Assembly: GCA_024224995.1 (NCBI GenBank)
Contig: JAAENB010001099.1
Location: 1-10,859, forward strand
Source: a bacterium
GTDB taxonomy: Bacteria; Spirochaetota; UBA4802; UBA5550
DNA: 10,859 nt
Direction: 5' to 3'
Position numbers and translations under genes: made by a program. Position 1 is the first letter of the stretch. Every line of letters begins with the position of its first letter. Below are positions 1 to 5,901 of this stretch, piece by piece. The notes under the pieces are model-generated. The model saw only the letters and a list, made by a program, of their open reading frames with translations, made no database searches and had not been told where the DNA came from.

Positions 1-111
1 CAGGCATAATTTACATTCCGAATGACGTTTTTCGGTATATTAAGACACGACCGACTCTGTGTAGCGGGGAAAAAATACGTCAGAAACAAAATAGTGTTGC
101 GGGCTGCATCT

Positions 112-205
112 GGCCTTGAAGTAGTATGGGCTCTTTGGGTTGTGAGGACTGTTTGAGCGGAGCGAGTTCCGGAGCAATCCAAAGAGCCCATACTACTTCA
201 AGGCC
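112..205. repeat. Long inverted-repeat (hairpin) element
   Basis: Two perfectly complementary 27-base arms lie at 112-138 and 179-205. Pairing continues inward through 139-143 with 174-178, including two G-T wobbles, leaving a loop of about 30 bases. The loop holds the purine-rich motif GAGCGGAGCGAG at 155-166. No gene fits the element: the minus-strand reading frame crossing it has no domain, and the right arm is not followed by a T-run, so it is not a standard terminator. A dispersed palindromic repeat (REP- or MITE-like) is my best reading. The arms and spacing are seen directly; the mobile or repeat nature is inferred. Confidence 0.75.
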
Positions 206-260
206 CGCGCACAAGCAAAATTTAGTTTCTTGAGTACTAACCAGCAGGTATCTATTTTTA

Positions 261-289
261 TTGACACTCATTATATAATAGTGTATAAT
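261..289 (+). promoter_or_regulatory. Consensus sigma-70 promoter
   Basis: TTGACA (261-266) and TATAAT (284-289) match both consensus hexamers exactly, with the ideal 17-base spacer. Transcription should begin near 295-297. This lies just downstream of an ATG at 288 that overlaps the -10 box, so that ATG would not be in the mRNA. The next in-frame ATG, at 321, gives a leader of about 25 bases. The promoter drives the CarS-like gene. Confidence 0.85.
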
Positions 290-320
290 GCGACGAATAG
301 AGGTTGATAAATATATACCA

Positions 321-812
321 ATGCTGATTATAATAAAGATTCTCATAGTCCTCTGGGCAGTCAACTCTGCTCCGCCGCTTCTTTCGTTTTTATTCGGGGA
401 TAAGGGTGATATCCCTTTAGACCGGGGCCGGACCTTCTTTGATAATAAGCCTCTCTGGGGTGAGCATAAAACAGTGCGGGGAACCCTGGGCGGTATTCTT
501 GCCGGAGTTGCTGCCGGTTTTATCGTAGGGTTTCCCCTGCTTACGGGATTTCTTACAGGGCTCCTCAGTATGACGGGAGACCTGGTCTCGAGTTTTATCA
601 AAAGGCGGTTTGAACTTAACAGCGGGTATATGGTTCCGGGGCTTGACCAGCTCTTTGAAGGGGTGCTGCCCTTTGTTATCCTGGTTCCGGAATTCTCTCT
701 TTCCCCCTGGGAGGTGATTATCGCCCTGGCCTGTTTTTCTCTTGTCGCTTTTGTGGGGTCATGGTTTATTACCAGGGTACTTCCCGCGAAAATATCCGGC
801 TCTTCCGAGTAA
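321..812 (+). CDS. CDP-archaeol synthase-like (CarS/DUF46) integral membrane CTP transferase
   Basis: A 163-residue polytopic membrane protein of the CarS family. These enzymes move CMP from CTP onto a lipid alcohol or phosphate, making CDP-activated lipid at the cytoplasmic membrane. Family signatures are visible: NSAPP (15-19), PLDRG (32-36), a KPLWGEHKTVRG block (43-54), GDLVSSFIKRR (86-96) and PGLDQL (106-111). Hydrophobic stretches at about 1-25, 58-85, 112-124 and 131-152 fit several membrane helices. In archaea the substrate is digeranylgeranylglyceryl phosphate; the substrate of bacterial relatives is unclear and may be an ordinary phosphatidate-like or isoprenoid lipid. The frame also opens at an ATG at 288, but that codon overlaps the promoter -10 box, so 321 is preferred. 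Its only Shine-Dalgarno-like bases (AGAGG, 299-303) are rather far away. The family call is fairly sure; the substrate is not. Confidence 0.8.
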   Translation: MLIIIKILIVLWAVNSAPPLLSFLFGDKGDIPLDRGRTFFDNKPLWGEHKTVRGTLGGILAGVAAGFIVGFPLLTGFLTGLLSMTGDLVSSFIKRRFELNSGYMVPGLDQLFEGVLPFVILVPEFSLSPWEVIIALACFSLVAFVGSWFITRVLPAKISGSSE

Positions 813-836
813 AGGCGGCCGTTCTGCCCGGGATAG

Positions 837-855
837 GCGACGTTCGTAACGTCGC
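837..855. terminator. Hairpin between convergent genes
   Basis: GCGACGTT (837-844) and AACGTCGC (848-855) form a perfect 8-bp stem with a 3-base loop. It lies between the stop of the plus-strand CarS-like gene (812) and the stop of the minus-strand exported protein (875). The placement suits a shared terminator, but only three Ts follow on the plus strand and no T-run follows on the minus strand, so intrinsic termination would be weak. Confidence 0.45.
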
Positions 856-874
856 TTTCAGGGGATCAGGGTTT

Positions 875-1480
875 CTATTTGTCGATGTGTTCTACTGAAA
901 CCAGGTTGGTGAACGTTTTCCGGTATTTATTCGCTTTTCCCACGGCCCGGGAAGCCTTTTTCCGGTCTTTTTTCGTGAAATTTTTAGTTCGGTTAAAGCG
1001 GGGAGATGAGTCCGTAATCCCTTCTTCGTTCTTTAACGGGTTGACTTTTATTTTAATGAGCCTGTTCTTAAAAAAATAGCAGCGCTCTTCCCGGTTCTCT
1101 CCGCCCGTAACCTTGTAAAAATAAAAGATCAACCGCCCTTTTTCATTATAAAGATATTCAATATGATACTTCATACTGGCGGAAATATTATACTCAACAA
1201 TCACTTTGGCAAGAGTCCGTTTCAGCATATAGGGATCTTTTTCCGCGTCCGCCTGCATTGAGAAATAGATAAATCGAATAGTGGTCGTTTGCAGCCCTAT
1301 GGCCGGCATCATGGTATTCAGCTTTATCTCATGCGTATTTCCACTATCTTCCGTTATGCTGTTATAGAACGCTCGTATTTTTTGTATCCGGGGATTCGCG
1401 AAGGCACTCCCTGCCGTTATACAAAAAAGAATTAAAAGGGTGACAAGCGTTAAAATGAGTTTTTTTAAATTTGTTTTCAT
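875..1480 (-). CDS. Exported protein of unknown function
   Basis: I do not recognise a family. The 201-residue product starts with a typical Sec signal: a basic start (MKTNLKK), a hydrophobic core at about 8-24, and a probable signal peptidase I site after Ala28 (AFA then NP). The alternative of lipidation at Cys20 (LILFC) is less likely but possible in a spirochaete with loose lipoboxes. The mature part looks beta-rich, with YHIEYLYNEKGRLIFYFYKV near 105-124. The last 45 residues are very basic (RTKNFTKKDRKKASRAVGKA region), which could bind anionic polymers or membranes. Its AGGA ribosome binding site overlaps the stop codon of the large AAA+ gene only 9 bases upstream. The two genes are therefore almost certainly co-transcribed and perhaps translationally coupled, linking this protein to the membrane-anchored AAA+ machine. 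Confidence 0.75.
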   Translation of the reverse strand: MKTNLKKLILTLVTLLILFCITAGSAFANPRIQKIRAFYNSITEDSGNTHEIKLNTMMPAIGLQTTTIRFIYFSMQADAEKDPYMLKRTLAKVIVEYNISASMKYHIEYLYNEKGRLIFYFYKVTGGENREERCYFFKNRLIKIKVNPLKNEEGITDSSPRFNRTKNFTKKDRKKASRAVGKANKYRKTFTNLVSVEHIDK

Positions 1481-1487
1481 TTTTTTT

Positions 1488-1491
1488 TCCT
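1488..1491 (-). promoter_or_regulatory. Ribosome binding site overlapping upstream stop codon
   Basis: AGGA on the minus strand lies about 7 bases before the ATG at 1480. It shares bases with the TAG stop (1492-1490) of the AAA+ gene. This geometry favours re-initiation by ribosomes finishing the upstream gene, so output of the exported protein may be tied to translation of the AAA+ protein. Confidence 0.6.
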
Positions 1492-4400
1492 AATCTAATA
1501 AATCAAAATCACCTTCAATAACCCGGTCAAGACGTCCCGTGCGCCATTTGCGGACACTGTCCCGCACCAGCGGAGAGGGGTCCCGCCGGTAGCGCCGTAC
1601 AATGGTTGACGTGCCCGTGTCGAAGCTGGCAATAGTCTGCTCGGCCTGGGCAAGCAGGGTTTCCTGTCTCTTAAGCGGTGATTCGGGCTGATCTATTACC
1701 TGTACATGGACATTGTACCGTTTAAAGTTTTTTTCGTCATTGCCGTCTTTCGGGGTCTCCAGTACATGGAGCCCGCTTTCGGGTTTTAAAATAGAGTAGG
1801 CACCAAAACCGGAAACCGCAATAATAAAGGTATATGGTTCCATGCCGCCGCCATCCTGCTCTTTGAGCACCGTATATTTCATCCGCCGTTTTTTAGCCCA
1901 TTCCAGGTACATACTGGAAAGCTGCCGGGCAAAGGTCTTTGCCGGAAGCGCGTCTTTCTGCGTTTTGGGCTTTACCGCGATATGGAGAAACGCGTCTTTG
2001 GGAATGTTTTCTTCCAGGCTCGCGTACGCTTCGTTAAGCAGGTATATATGACGGGCCAGGCGGCTAAGCAGTTCCGGGGAAAATGATGTCCGGGTTTCCG
2101 CAGTTGATCCCTGCACCCGGGCCAGCAGCGCGCCTGCCGTATTTAATCCCGATTCTATCCTGTCCATGTATTCTACCTCTCCAAGAACCGAATACCGGTT
2201 GGGTGATTCCCAGAAACCGGGAGAAGAGGTTGTTTCCAGTGATTGCTCCTTCCTGGTTTGCCATATCTCCGATGTTATACGGGATTTGAGATCCGTATAT
2301 GATGCCTGGAGCAGTTCCAGGTCGTCCCGGGTGCCCCTGGCTTCAAGTACCAGGCTTTTAAGCCGGGACCCTTCCGTTTTTCCGGCACTTTCGGAATCCG
2401 GCTCTGTTCCTGTTTTTTCGTTTTTTTCTCCCGTGGCGTCGGGATCAATAAATTCAACGGTAATCCTCTCCCCATCGCTTCGAATAAACAGGAACTGGTC
2501 CCCTTCCGGAACCTGGTGGTTTACAATGGTCATTGCCAGCGGAGAGAGCAGGTAGCGCTCTATTGCCCGCTTTAAGGGACGGGCACCCAGGTCCGAGGTA
2601 AATCCTTTTTGCAGCAGGAAGTCTATTGCCGAACTGTCCCACTCTACGGCCCATTCCCTGCTGCGCAGGCCCCGGCGTTCCAGGATATTGCTCAGCTCGG
2701 TATAGAGAATATCCCGCATGACTGTTCTGTTTAACGGACGAAATATTACCACGCGGTCGATCCGGTTAATGAACTCGGGCCGGAAGGTTTCTATTATGGA
2801 TTTTTCTATTCCTCGCAGGGAAAAGGCCGACGCGCTTGAAGAAAACCCAATCCCTCCTCCTTCTATTTCTATTTGCGCGCCCAGGTTCGAGGTGAGGATT
2901 ATTATGGTGTGCCGGAAGTCGGCTGTATTTCCGTTCCTGTCGGTGAGGCGGCCGTCATCAAATACCTGGAGAAATATATCCCATACATTGGGATGGGCTT
3001 TTTCTATTTCATCGAGAAGTATTACCGAAAACGGCTGCTTTCGTACCTGGTTTACCATGGCCTGGGAATAGCCCTTTTCTTCGGTCTCGCCCAGGATACG
3101 GTCCAGGGATTCCGGTGTCTGGAATTCGCTCATGTCCAGGCGTATCATCCGTTCAGGGGATCCAAATAGATATTCCGATAGTGTTTTGGCTATTTCGGTT
3201 TTTCCGGTCCCTGTTGGCCCGGCAAAAAGAAAAACTCCCAGCGGCCGCGTTGGATCGGTTAATCCCGATTTAATCATGGCGATCCGTTCAATGAGGCATT
3301 CAACCACTTCCGCCTGTCCCCTGACCCGTTCCTGGAACAGGTTCCGTAATCCGTCCAGGTCGAGTCCTTCCCGGTCATCGAGTATGCTCCTTGGCAGCCC
3401 GGTCTGGTTCGAAAGGGTTGTGAGAAGGTCATCGGTTGTAACGGTTATGGCTATGTCCGTGTTGACCATGAGCCGGCGCCTGGTCTGTTTTAAAAAGTTC
3501 ACCAGGTTGCCGGGAGCTGCTTTATTGCTTAAGAACTGTTTGGTTAAATGAGAGGCTTCCTGCAGGGTCCGGTCGTCCAGAAACGATTTTTCTTTTGTTG
3601 GCCCTGCCTCATGTGCCGCCCATTGCCTGGCCAGCTCTAAGGTTTTTGTATCGTTCAGGGGCTCTATGCGAACCGCTTCAAACAGGGTCTGAATCCTCTT
3701 GTTATCCAGGATCAGCCGTTCGTATGCTGTTGGATGGGTCTCCCCGATTATGGTGAGGGTGCCGTTGTCGATGAAGGGCACGATCAAATCGAGTACACTT
3801 GTGGGGCTGTATTTATGGCGTCCGGCATAAAAAAGTTCATGAAAGTTTGGAATAAACCAGATTACGCTTCGCCGGTTGTCCAGGTTTTTTATGAGTCCCC
3901 GGATGCGTTCTTCCAGTTCTCCAATGTATACCTGTCCTGCCAGTATGTCGGCTGCCCGCGATTCGAATACGCGGTATGATTTTTCCCGCAGCCGCTTCGC
4001 GAGGATCTTTATGAGAATGGTTTTTCCCACTCCCGGTTCCCCAAAGAGCAGTACCGACCGTGAAGGTTTATGCAGCAGTGTCTCTTCTACCTGGTTTAAG
4101 GAATCGCGGAATTGCTCGTGCTCAAACACAAAGCCCGTTTCTTTTTCATCAGTCCAGACAGTGCCGATGGTATTAAGAAATTCCGTATCCAGCTGGGTAA
4201 AGGTATGCCGGTCGAGTTCTTCCGGCAATAGTTCAATGCCGGGGTGTTTTAAGGCTTTTAGAAAAGTACGGACCCTGTTAATATCTTCATCGGTAAAGGC
4301 GTCAAGAATGGAACCGAATTCCGGTTTTTCTCCTTCTTTGAGGCGCTCCGTAATGAAGCTGGTTATCATCTGGGTCATCATTTTATTGTCGCCCCACCAT

Positions 4401-5026
4401 TCTTTTGCCTGGGCAAGAATGGCTCCGATTAAGGGCTTCTCATTTTTGTTCCCAATGATCCTGAGAACAAAAAAGATGGGCCACATATAGGTATCGCCAA
4501 CATATGAAATGAGCTGATCGATTATTGTTTCTCCGGGCTCGCGTCTGTGTAAGGCTTCCAGTGCCATGCAGGCAATGAGCGCGTTATCCCCGGTGGAATA
4601 TTCGAAAAGGACATCATCGGAGCTGGCAGGGAGGCAGAGCAGGTCCACGCCGTGAATAAAATCGGGCGATTCCAGCAGATCCCTGGGATGGGCGGAATCA
4701 TTAAAAAAAGCGTCCATTTTGTTGGCCAGCTTGTATAATTCCGATACCGAAAAAACAGGGGACTCGGGCAGGGGACTATCGCCCTCCTGGCTCCCCTCTT
4801 GTTTTCTTTCTTCTTCTTCTTTTTCTTCGGTTTTCAGGGGTTTACTCAATTCTTCTTTGAGATTTTCCAAAGACCGTAAGGGTGATAGCTCTTCGTGCTT
4901 CGGGGTTTCTTTTAAGTCCGCTGCGGTTTCGTTCGAAGCCCGCTGCCTGAGGATTACTATGGTAATAAAGATTCCCGCAGCAATCCCTGTAAGGAGTATT
5001 GTTATATTAATAAGTATTTCAATCAT
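1490..5026 (-). CDS. Membrane-anchored ClpA/ClpC-like AAA+ ATPase fused to a release-factor-2-like domain lacking GGQ
   Basis: A 1178-residue protein. Residues 4-26 form one membrane helix followed by Arg residues, placing the rest in the cytoplasm. A charged linker (about 30-88) and an unrecognised helical region (about 90-300) replace the Clp N-domain. D1 has Walker A GEPGVGKT (329-336) and a pore-loop tyrosine (VYIG, 366-369). Its Walker B reads VIWFIPNF (388-395) instead of ending in Asp-Glu, and the usual arginine-finger pair is replaced (RIQTLF, 444-449). There is no ClpB M-domain. D2 has GPTGTGKT (603-610), ILLDEIEKAH (669-678), sensor-1 TSN (712-714), RPEFINR (749-755) and sensor-2 GARPLKR (814-820), but no GYVG pore loop. 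An IGF tripeptide (726-728) sits where ClpP-docking loops lie. Residues about 890-1178 resemble RF2: FWESP (938-942), SMYLEWAKKRRMK (1038-1050), GAYSIL..ESGLHVLE (1075-1090), RTG (1162-1164) and VIEGDFD (1169-1175). The GGQ domain is absent. No clear Shine-Dalgarno precedes the ATG, and no other start exists before the upstream in-frame stop. The AAA+ call is certain, the RF2 likeness strong, the function unknown. Confidence 0.92.
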   Translation of the reverse strand: MIEILINITILLTGIAAGIFITIVILRQRASNETAADLKETPKHEELSPLRSLENLKEELSKPLKTEEKEEEERKQEGSQEGDSPLPESPVFSVSELYKLANKMDAFFNDSAHPRDLLESPDFIHGVDLLCLPASSDDVLFEYSTGDNALIACMALEALHRREPGETIIDQLISYVGDTYMWPIFFVLRIIGNKNEKPLIGAILAQAKEWWGDNKMMTQMITSFITERLKEGEKPEFGSILDAFTDEDINRVRTFLKALKHPGIELLPEELDRHTFTQLDTEFLNTIGTVWTDEKETGFVFEHEQFRDSLNQVEETLLHKPSRSVLLFGEPGVGKTILIKILAKRLREKSYRVFESRAADILAGQVYIGELEERIRGLIKNLDNRRSVIWFIPNFHELFYAGRHKYSPTSVLDLIVPFIDNGTLTIIGETHPTAYERLILDNKRIQTLFEAVRIEPLNDTKTLELARQWAAHEAGPTKEKSFLDDRTLQEASHLTKQFLSNKAAPGNLVNFLKQTRRRLMVNTDIAITVTTDDLLTTLSNQTGLPRSILDDREGLDLDGLRNLFQERVRGQAEVVECLIERIAMIKSGLTDPTRPLGVFLFAGPTGTGKTEIAKTLSEYLFGSPERMIRLDMSEFQTPESLDRILGETEEKGYSQAMVNQVRKQPFSVILLDEIEKAHPNVWDIFLQVFDDGRLTDRNGNTADFRHTIIILTSNLGAQIEIEGGGIGFSSSASAFSLRGIEKSIIETFRPEFINRIDRVVIFRPLNRTVMRDILYTELSNILERRGLRSREWAVEWDSSAIDFLLQKGFTSDLGARPLKRAIERYLLSPLAMTIVNHQVPEGDQFLFIRSDGERITVEFIDPDATGEKNEKTGTEPDSESAGKTEGSRLKSLVLEARGTRDDLELLQASYTDLKSRITSEIWQTRKEQSLETTSSPGFWESPNRYSVLGEVEYMDRIESGLNTAGALLARVQGSTAETRTSFSPELLSRLARHIYLLNEAYASLEENIPKDAFLHIAVKPKTQKDALPAKTFARQLSSMYLEWAKKRRMKYTVLKEQDGGGMEPYTFIIAVSGFGAYSILKPESGLHVLETPKDGNDEKNFKRYNVHVQVIDQPESPLKRQETLLAQAEQTIASFDTGTSTIVRRYRRDPSPLVRDSVRKWRTGRLDRVIEGDFDLLD
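1493..2359 (-). other. RF2-like C-terminal domain within the AAA+ gene (domains 1, 2 and 4; GGQ domain absent)
   Basis: This stretch codes for residues about 890-1178. Compared from memory with E. coli RF2, VWNEPERAQALGKE matches FWESPNRYSVLGEV. RMYLRWAESRGFK matches SMYLEWAKKRRMK, and TETGVHRLVRKSPF matches PESGLHVLETPK. The RF2 ending IRSYVL...RTG...AVLDGSLD matches IVRRYR...RTG...RVIEGDFD. The stop-codon-reading SPF tripeptide is replaced by TPK (1091-1093). Where RF2 has some 90 residues carrying GGQ, only about 30 remain (1111-1140, bases 1607-1696), mostly polar and helical-looking. Peptidyl-tRNA hydrolysis is therefore not expected. Confidence 0.8.
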
Positions 5027-5095
5027 AAAGAAGATTTCAGCAAGGAGGGTTTTTTTGTCAAGGGTTTAACATAATTCCCTGATAACGTTTTATTC

Positions 5096-5674
5096 TTATA
5101 ATCCCAGGTTTTTGTAGTTACTGAAGAGGTCTTTCTTCCAGAAGGGGGTTGTAATTTCGCAGGAATGGCCTTTGCTTTCCAGGAGGAGTTTGAAGCCGGG
5201 GACGTGTTCGTGGCCGCAGATGAAGAGGATGTTTTTTAGGGCTGCGTCTGAAATTTTCAGGTACCAGTATTCCTCTCTTCGGGGCCAGTAAAATTTGCAT
5301 ATTTCAATTGTTTCCTGTTCCACCTGTCTGCGCAGACCGGGGTCTGTTATATAGTTTTTTGTAATGCCGTGTTTTTTCATTACCCGTTCTTTTATGTGAG
5401 CAAAGTAGGGGATACCCAGGCGGGCGCGCTCCTCTTTTTCCGGGTCACAAAACCGGTGCTCCACTCCCCGGAGAAATGCCCATGTTTCCACGGTGGATTC
5501 GGGTGACATATATACCTCTTCCAGGTATTCCCGGTTAAATTCCTCGGCAATGAGATCAATTGAGTGCTTTTTCACTGTTTGTGCCAGGAATGCGCGGAAT
5601 TCTTCGAAGGTCTCTTCCGGAACTATGCTGTTTTTGTACTGGATCAAATGATCCACTCCTGTAAGGTATATCAT
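5096..5674 (-). CDS. Conserved-looking protein of unknown function (possible TraB/ChaN-like fold)
   Basis: A 192-residue soluble protein with no signal or membrane segment. Spaced polar motifs look catalytic or metal-binding: GVDH (6-9), EE (44-45), VEHRFCDP (71-78) followed by EERARLGIP, RREEYW (132-137) and FICGHEHV (151-158). An early G-x-x-H, a central Glu pair and a late CGHEH recall the TraB/ChaN/EreA group, but this is only a resemblance in layout. The ATG at 5674 is chosen because the conserved-looking core begins right there. An upstream in-frame TTG at 5707 would add 11 residues, but it has no ribosome binding site, and the only AGGAG (5694-5690) lies between the two starts, 15 bases before the ATG. 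The gene ends 69 bases upstream of the AAA+ start on the same strand and may form an operon with it. Confidence 0.7.
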   Translation of the reverse strand: MIYLTGVDHLIQYKNSIVPEETFEEFRAFLAQTVKKHSIDLIAEEFNREYLEEVYMSPESTVETWAFLRGVEHRFCDPEKEERARLGIPYFAHIKERVMKKHGITKNYITDPGLRRQVEQETIEICKFYWPRREEYWYLKISDAALKNILFICGHEHVPGFKLLLESKGHSCEITTPFWKKDLFSNYKNLGL

Positions 5675-5779
5675 AGTGATGTTACAAGACTCCTGTCCGG
5701 GATTCAAATTTATATATTTAATATAAAAATAACAGGTTTTCGCTTAAAACAAAACAAATTTTTTTAATTTTTCTCCAGT

Positions 5780-5816
5780 ACAAATTTGTCCCCAAACATT
5801 TTTTTTAAAAATGTTT
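5780..5816. repeat. Paired AT-rich palindromes in divergent intergenic region
   Basis: ACAAATTTGT (5780-5789) is a perfect 10-base palindrome. Four bases later AAACATTTTT (5794-5803) and AAAAATGTTT (5807-5816) form a perfect 10-bp inverted repeat with a TTT spacer. They lie between the starts of the minus-strand gene at 5674 and the plus-strand lipoprotein at 5902. They overlap a weak -35-like TTTACA (5814-5819), for which I could find no good -10 partner. They could be operator sites, but nothing proves binding. Confidence 0.4.
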
Positions 5817-5852
5817 ACATTGCCCGGGGTGCCCTGTTATCTGGAAAAGATG

Positions 5853-5887
5853 AATGGCAGGGGATATCTCCTGCCATTTTTTATTTT
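5853..5887 (+). terminator. Terminator-like hairpin in the lipoprotein leader
   Basis: AATGGCAGGGG (5853-5863) pairs with CTCCTGCCATT (5868-5878) in an 11-bp stem with one G-T wobble and a 4-base loop. It is followed by TTTTTTATTTT (5877-5887). This has the form of an intrinsic terminator on the plus strand, yet no plus-strand gene precedes it for 5 kb. It ends just before the Shine-Dalgarno of the lipoprotein gene, so it may be an attenuator, an mRNA 5' stabiliser, or a guard against antisense read-through. Confidence 0.6.
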
Positions 5888-5889
5888 AT

Positions 5890-5894
5890 GGAGG
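5890..5894 (+). promoter_or_regulatory. Shine-Dalgarno deciding the lipoprotein start
   Basis: GGAGG lies 7 bases before the ATG at 5902. The frame is open upstream to an ATG at 5854, but that ATG is inside the hairpin stem, has no ribosome binding site, and would bury the lipoprotein signal behind 16 extra residues. Confidence 0.9.
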
Positions 5895-5901
5895 AAATAA
5901 T

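Noticed and set aside
80..601. Minus-strand open frame across the hairpin and the CarS-like gene
   Set aside because: It crosses an inverted repeat, a consensus promoter and well-conserved CarS codons; its translation has no recognisable features.
3876..4490. Long plus-strand open frame opposite the AAA+ gene
   Set aside because: It mirrors the conserved D1 coding strand, has low-complexity Ser/Arg-rich translation, no domain and no ribosome binding site.
1490..5026. ClpB identity for the AAA+ protein
   Set aside because: The D1 small domain leads straight into D2 with no coiled-coil M-domain insertion, and an IGF loop is present; both point to ClpA/ClpC ancestry.
5033..5061. Minus-strand promoter for the AAA+ gene (TTGACA at 5061-5056)
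   Set aside because: The -35 is perfect but the best -10 at usable spacing (TGAAAT) is poor and would leave almost no leader; not strong enough to list.
5675..5707. TTG start extending the 5096-5674 gene by 11 residues
   Set aside because: No Shine-Dalgarno precedes it, and the AGGAG of the leader lies inside the extension.
5854..5901. Upstream ATG extending the large lipoprotein by 16 residues
   Set aside because: It lies in a hairpin stem without a ribosome binding site and would displace the lipoprotein signal; GGAGG points to 5902.
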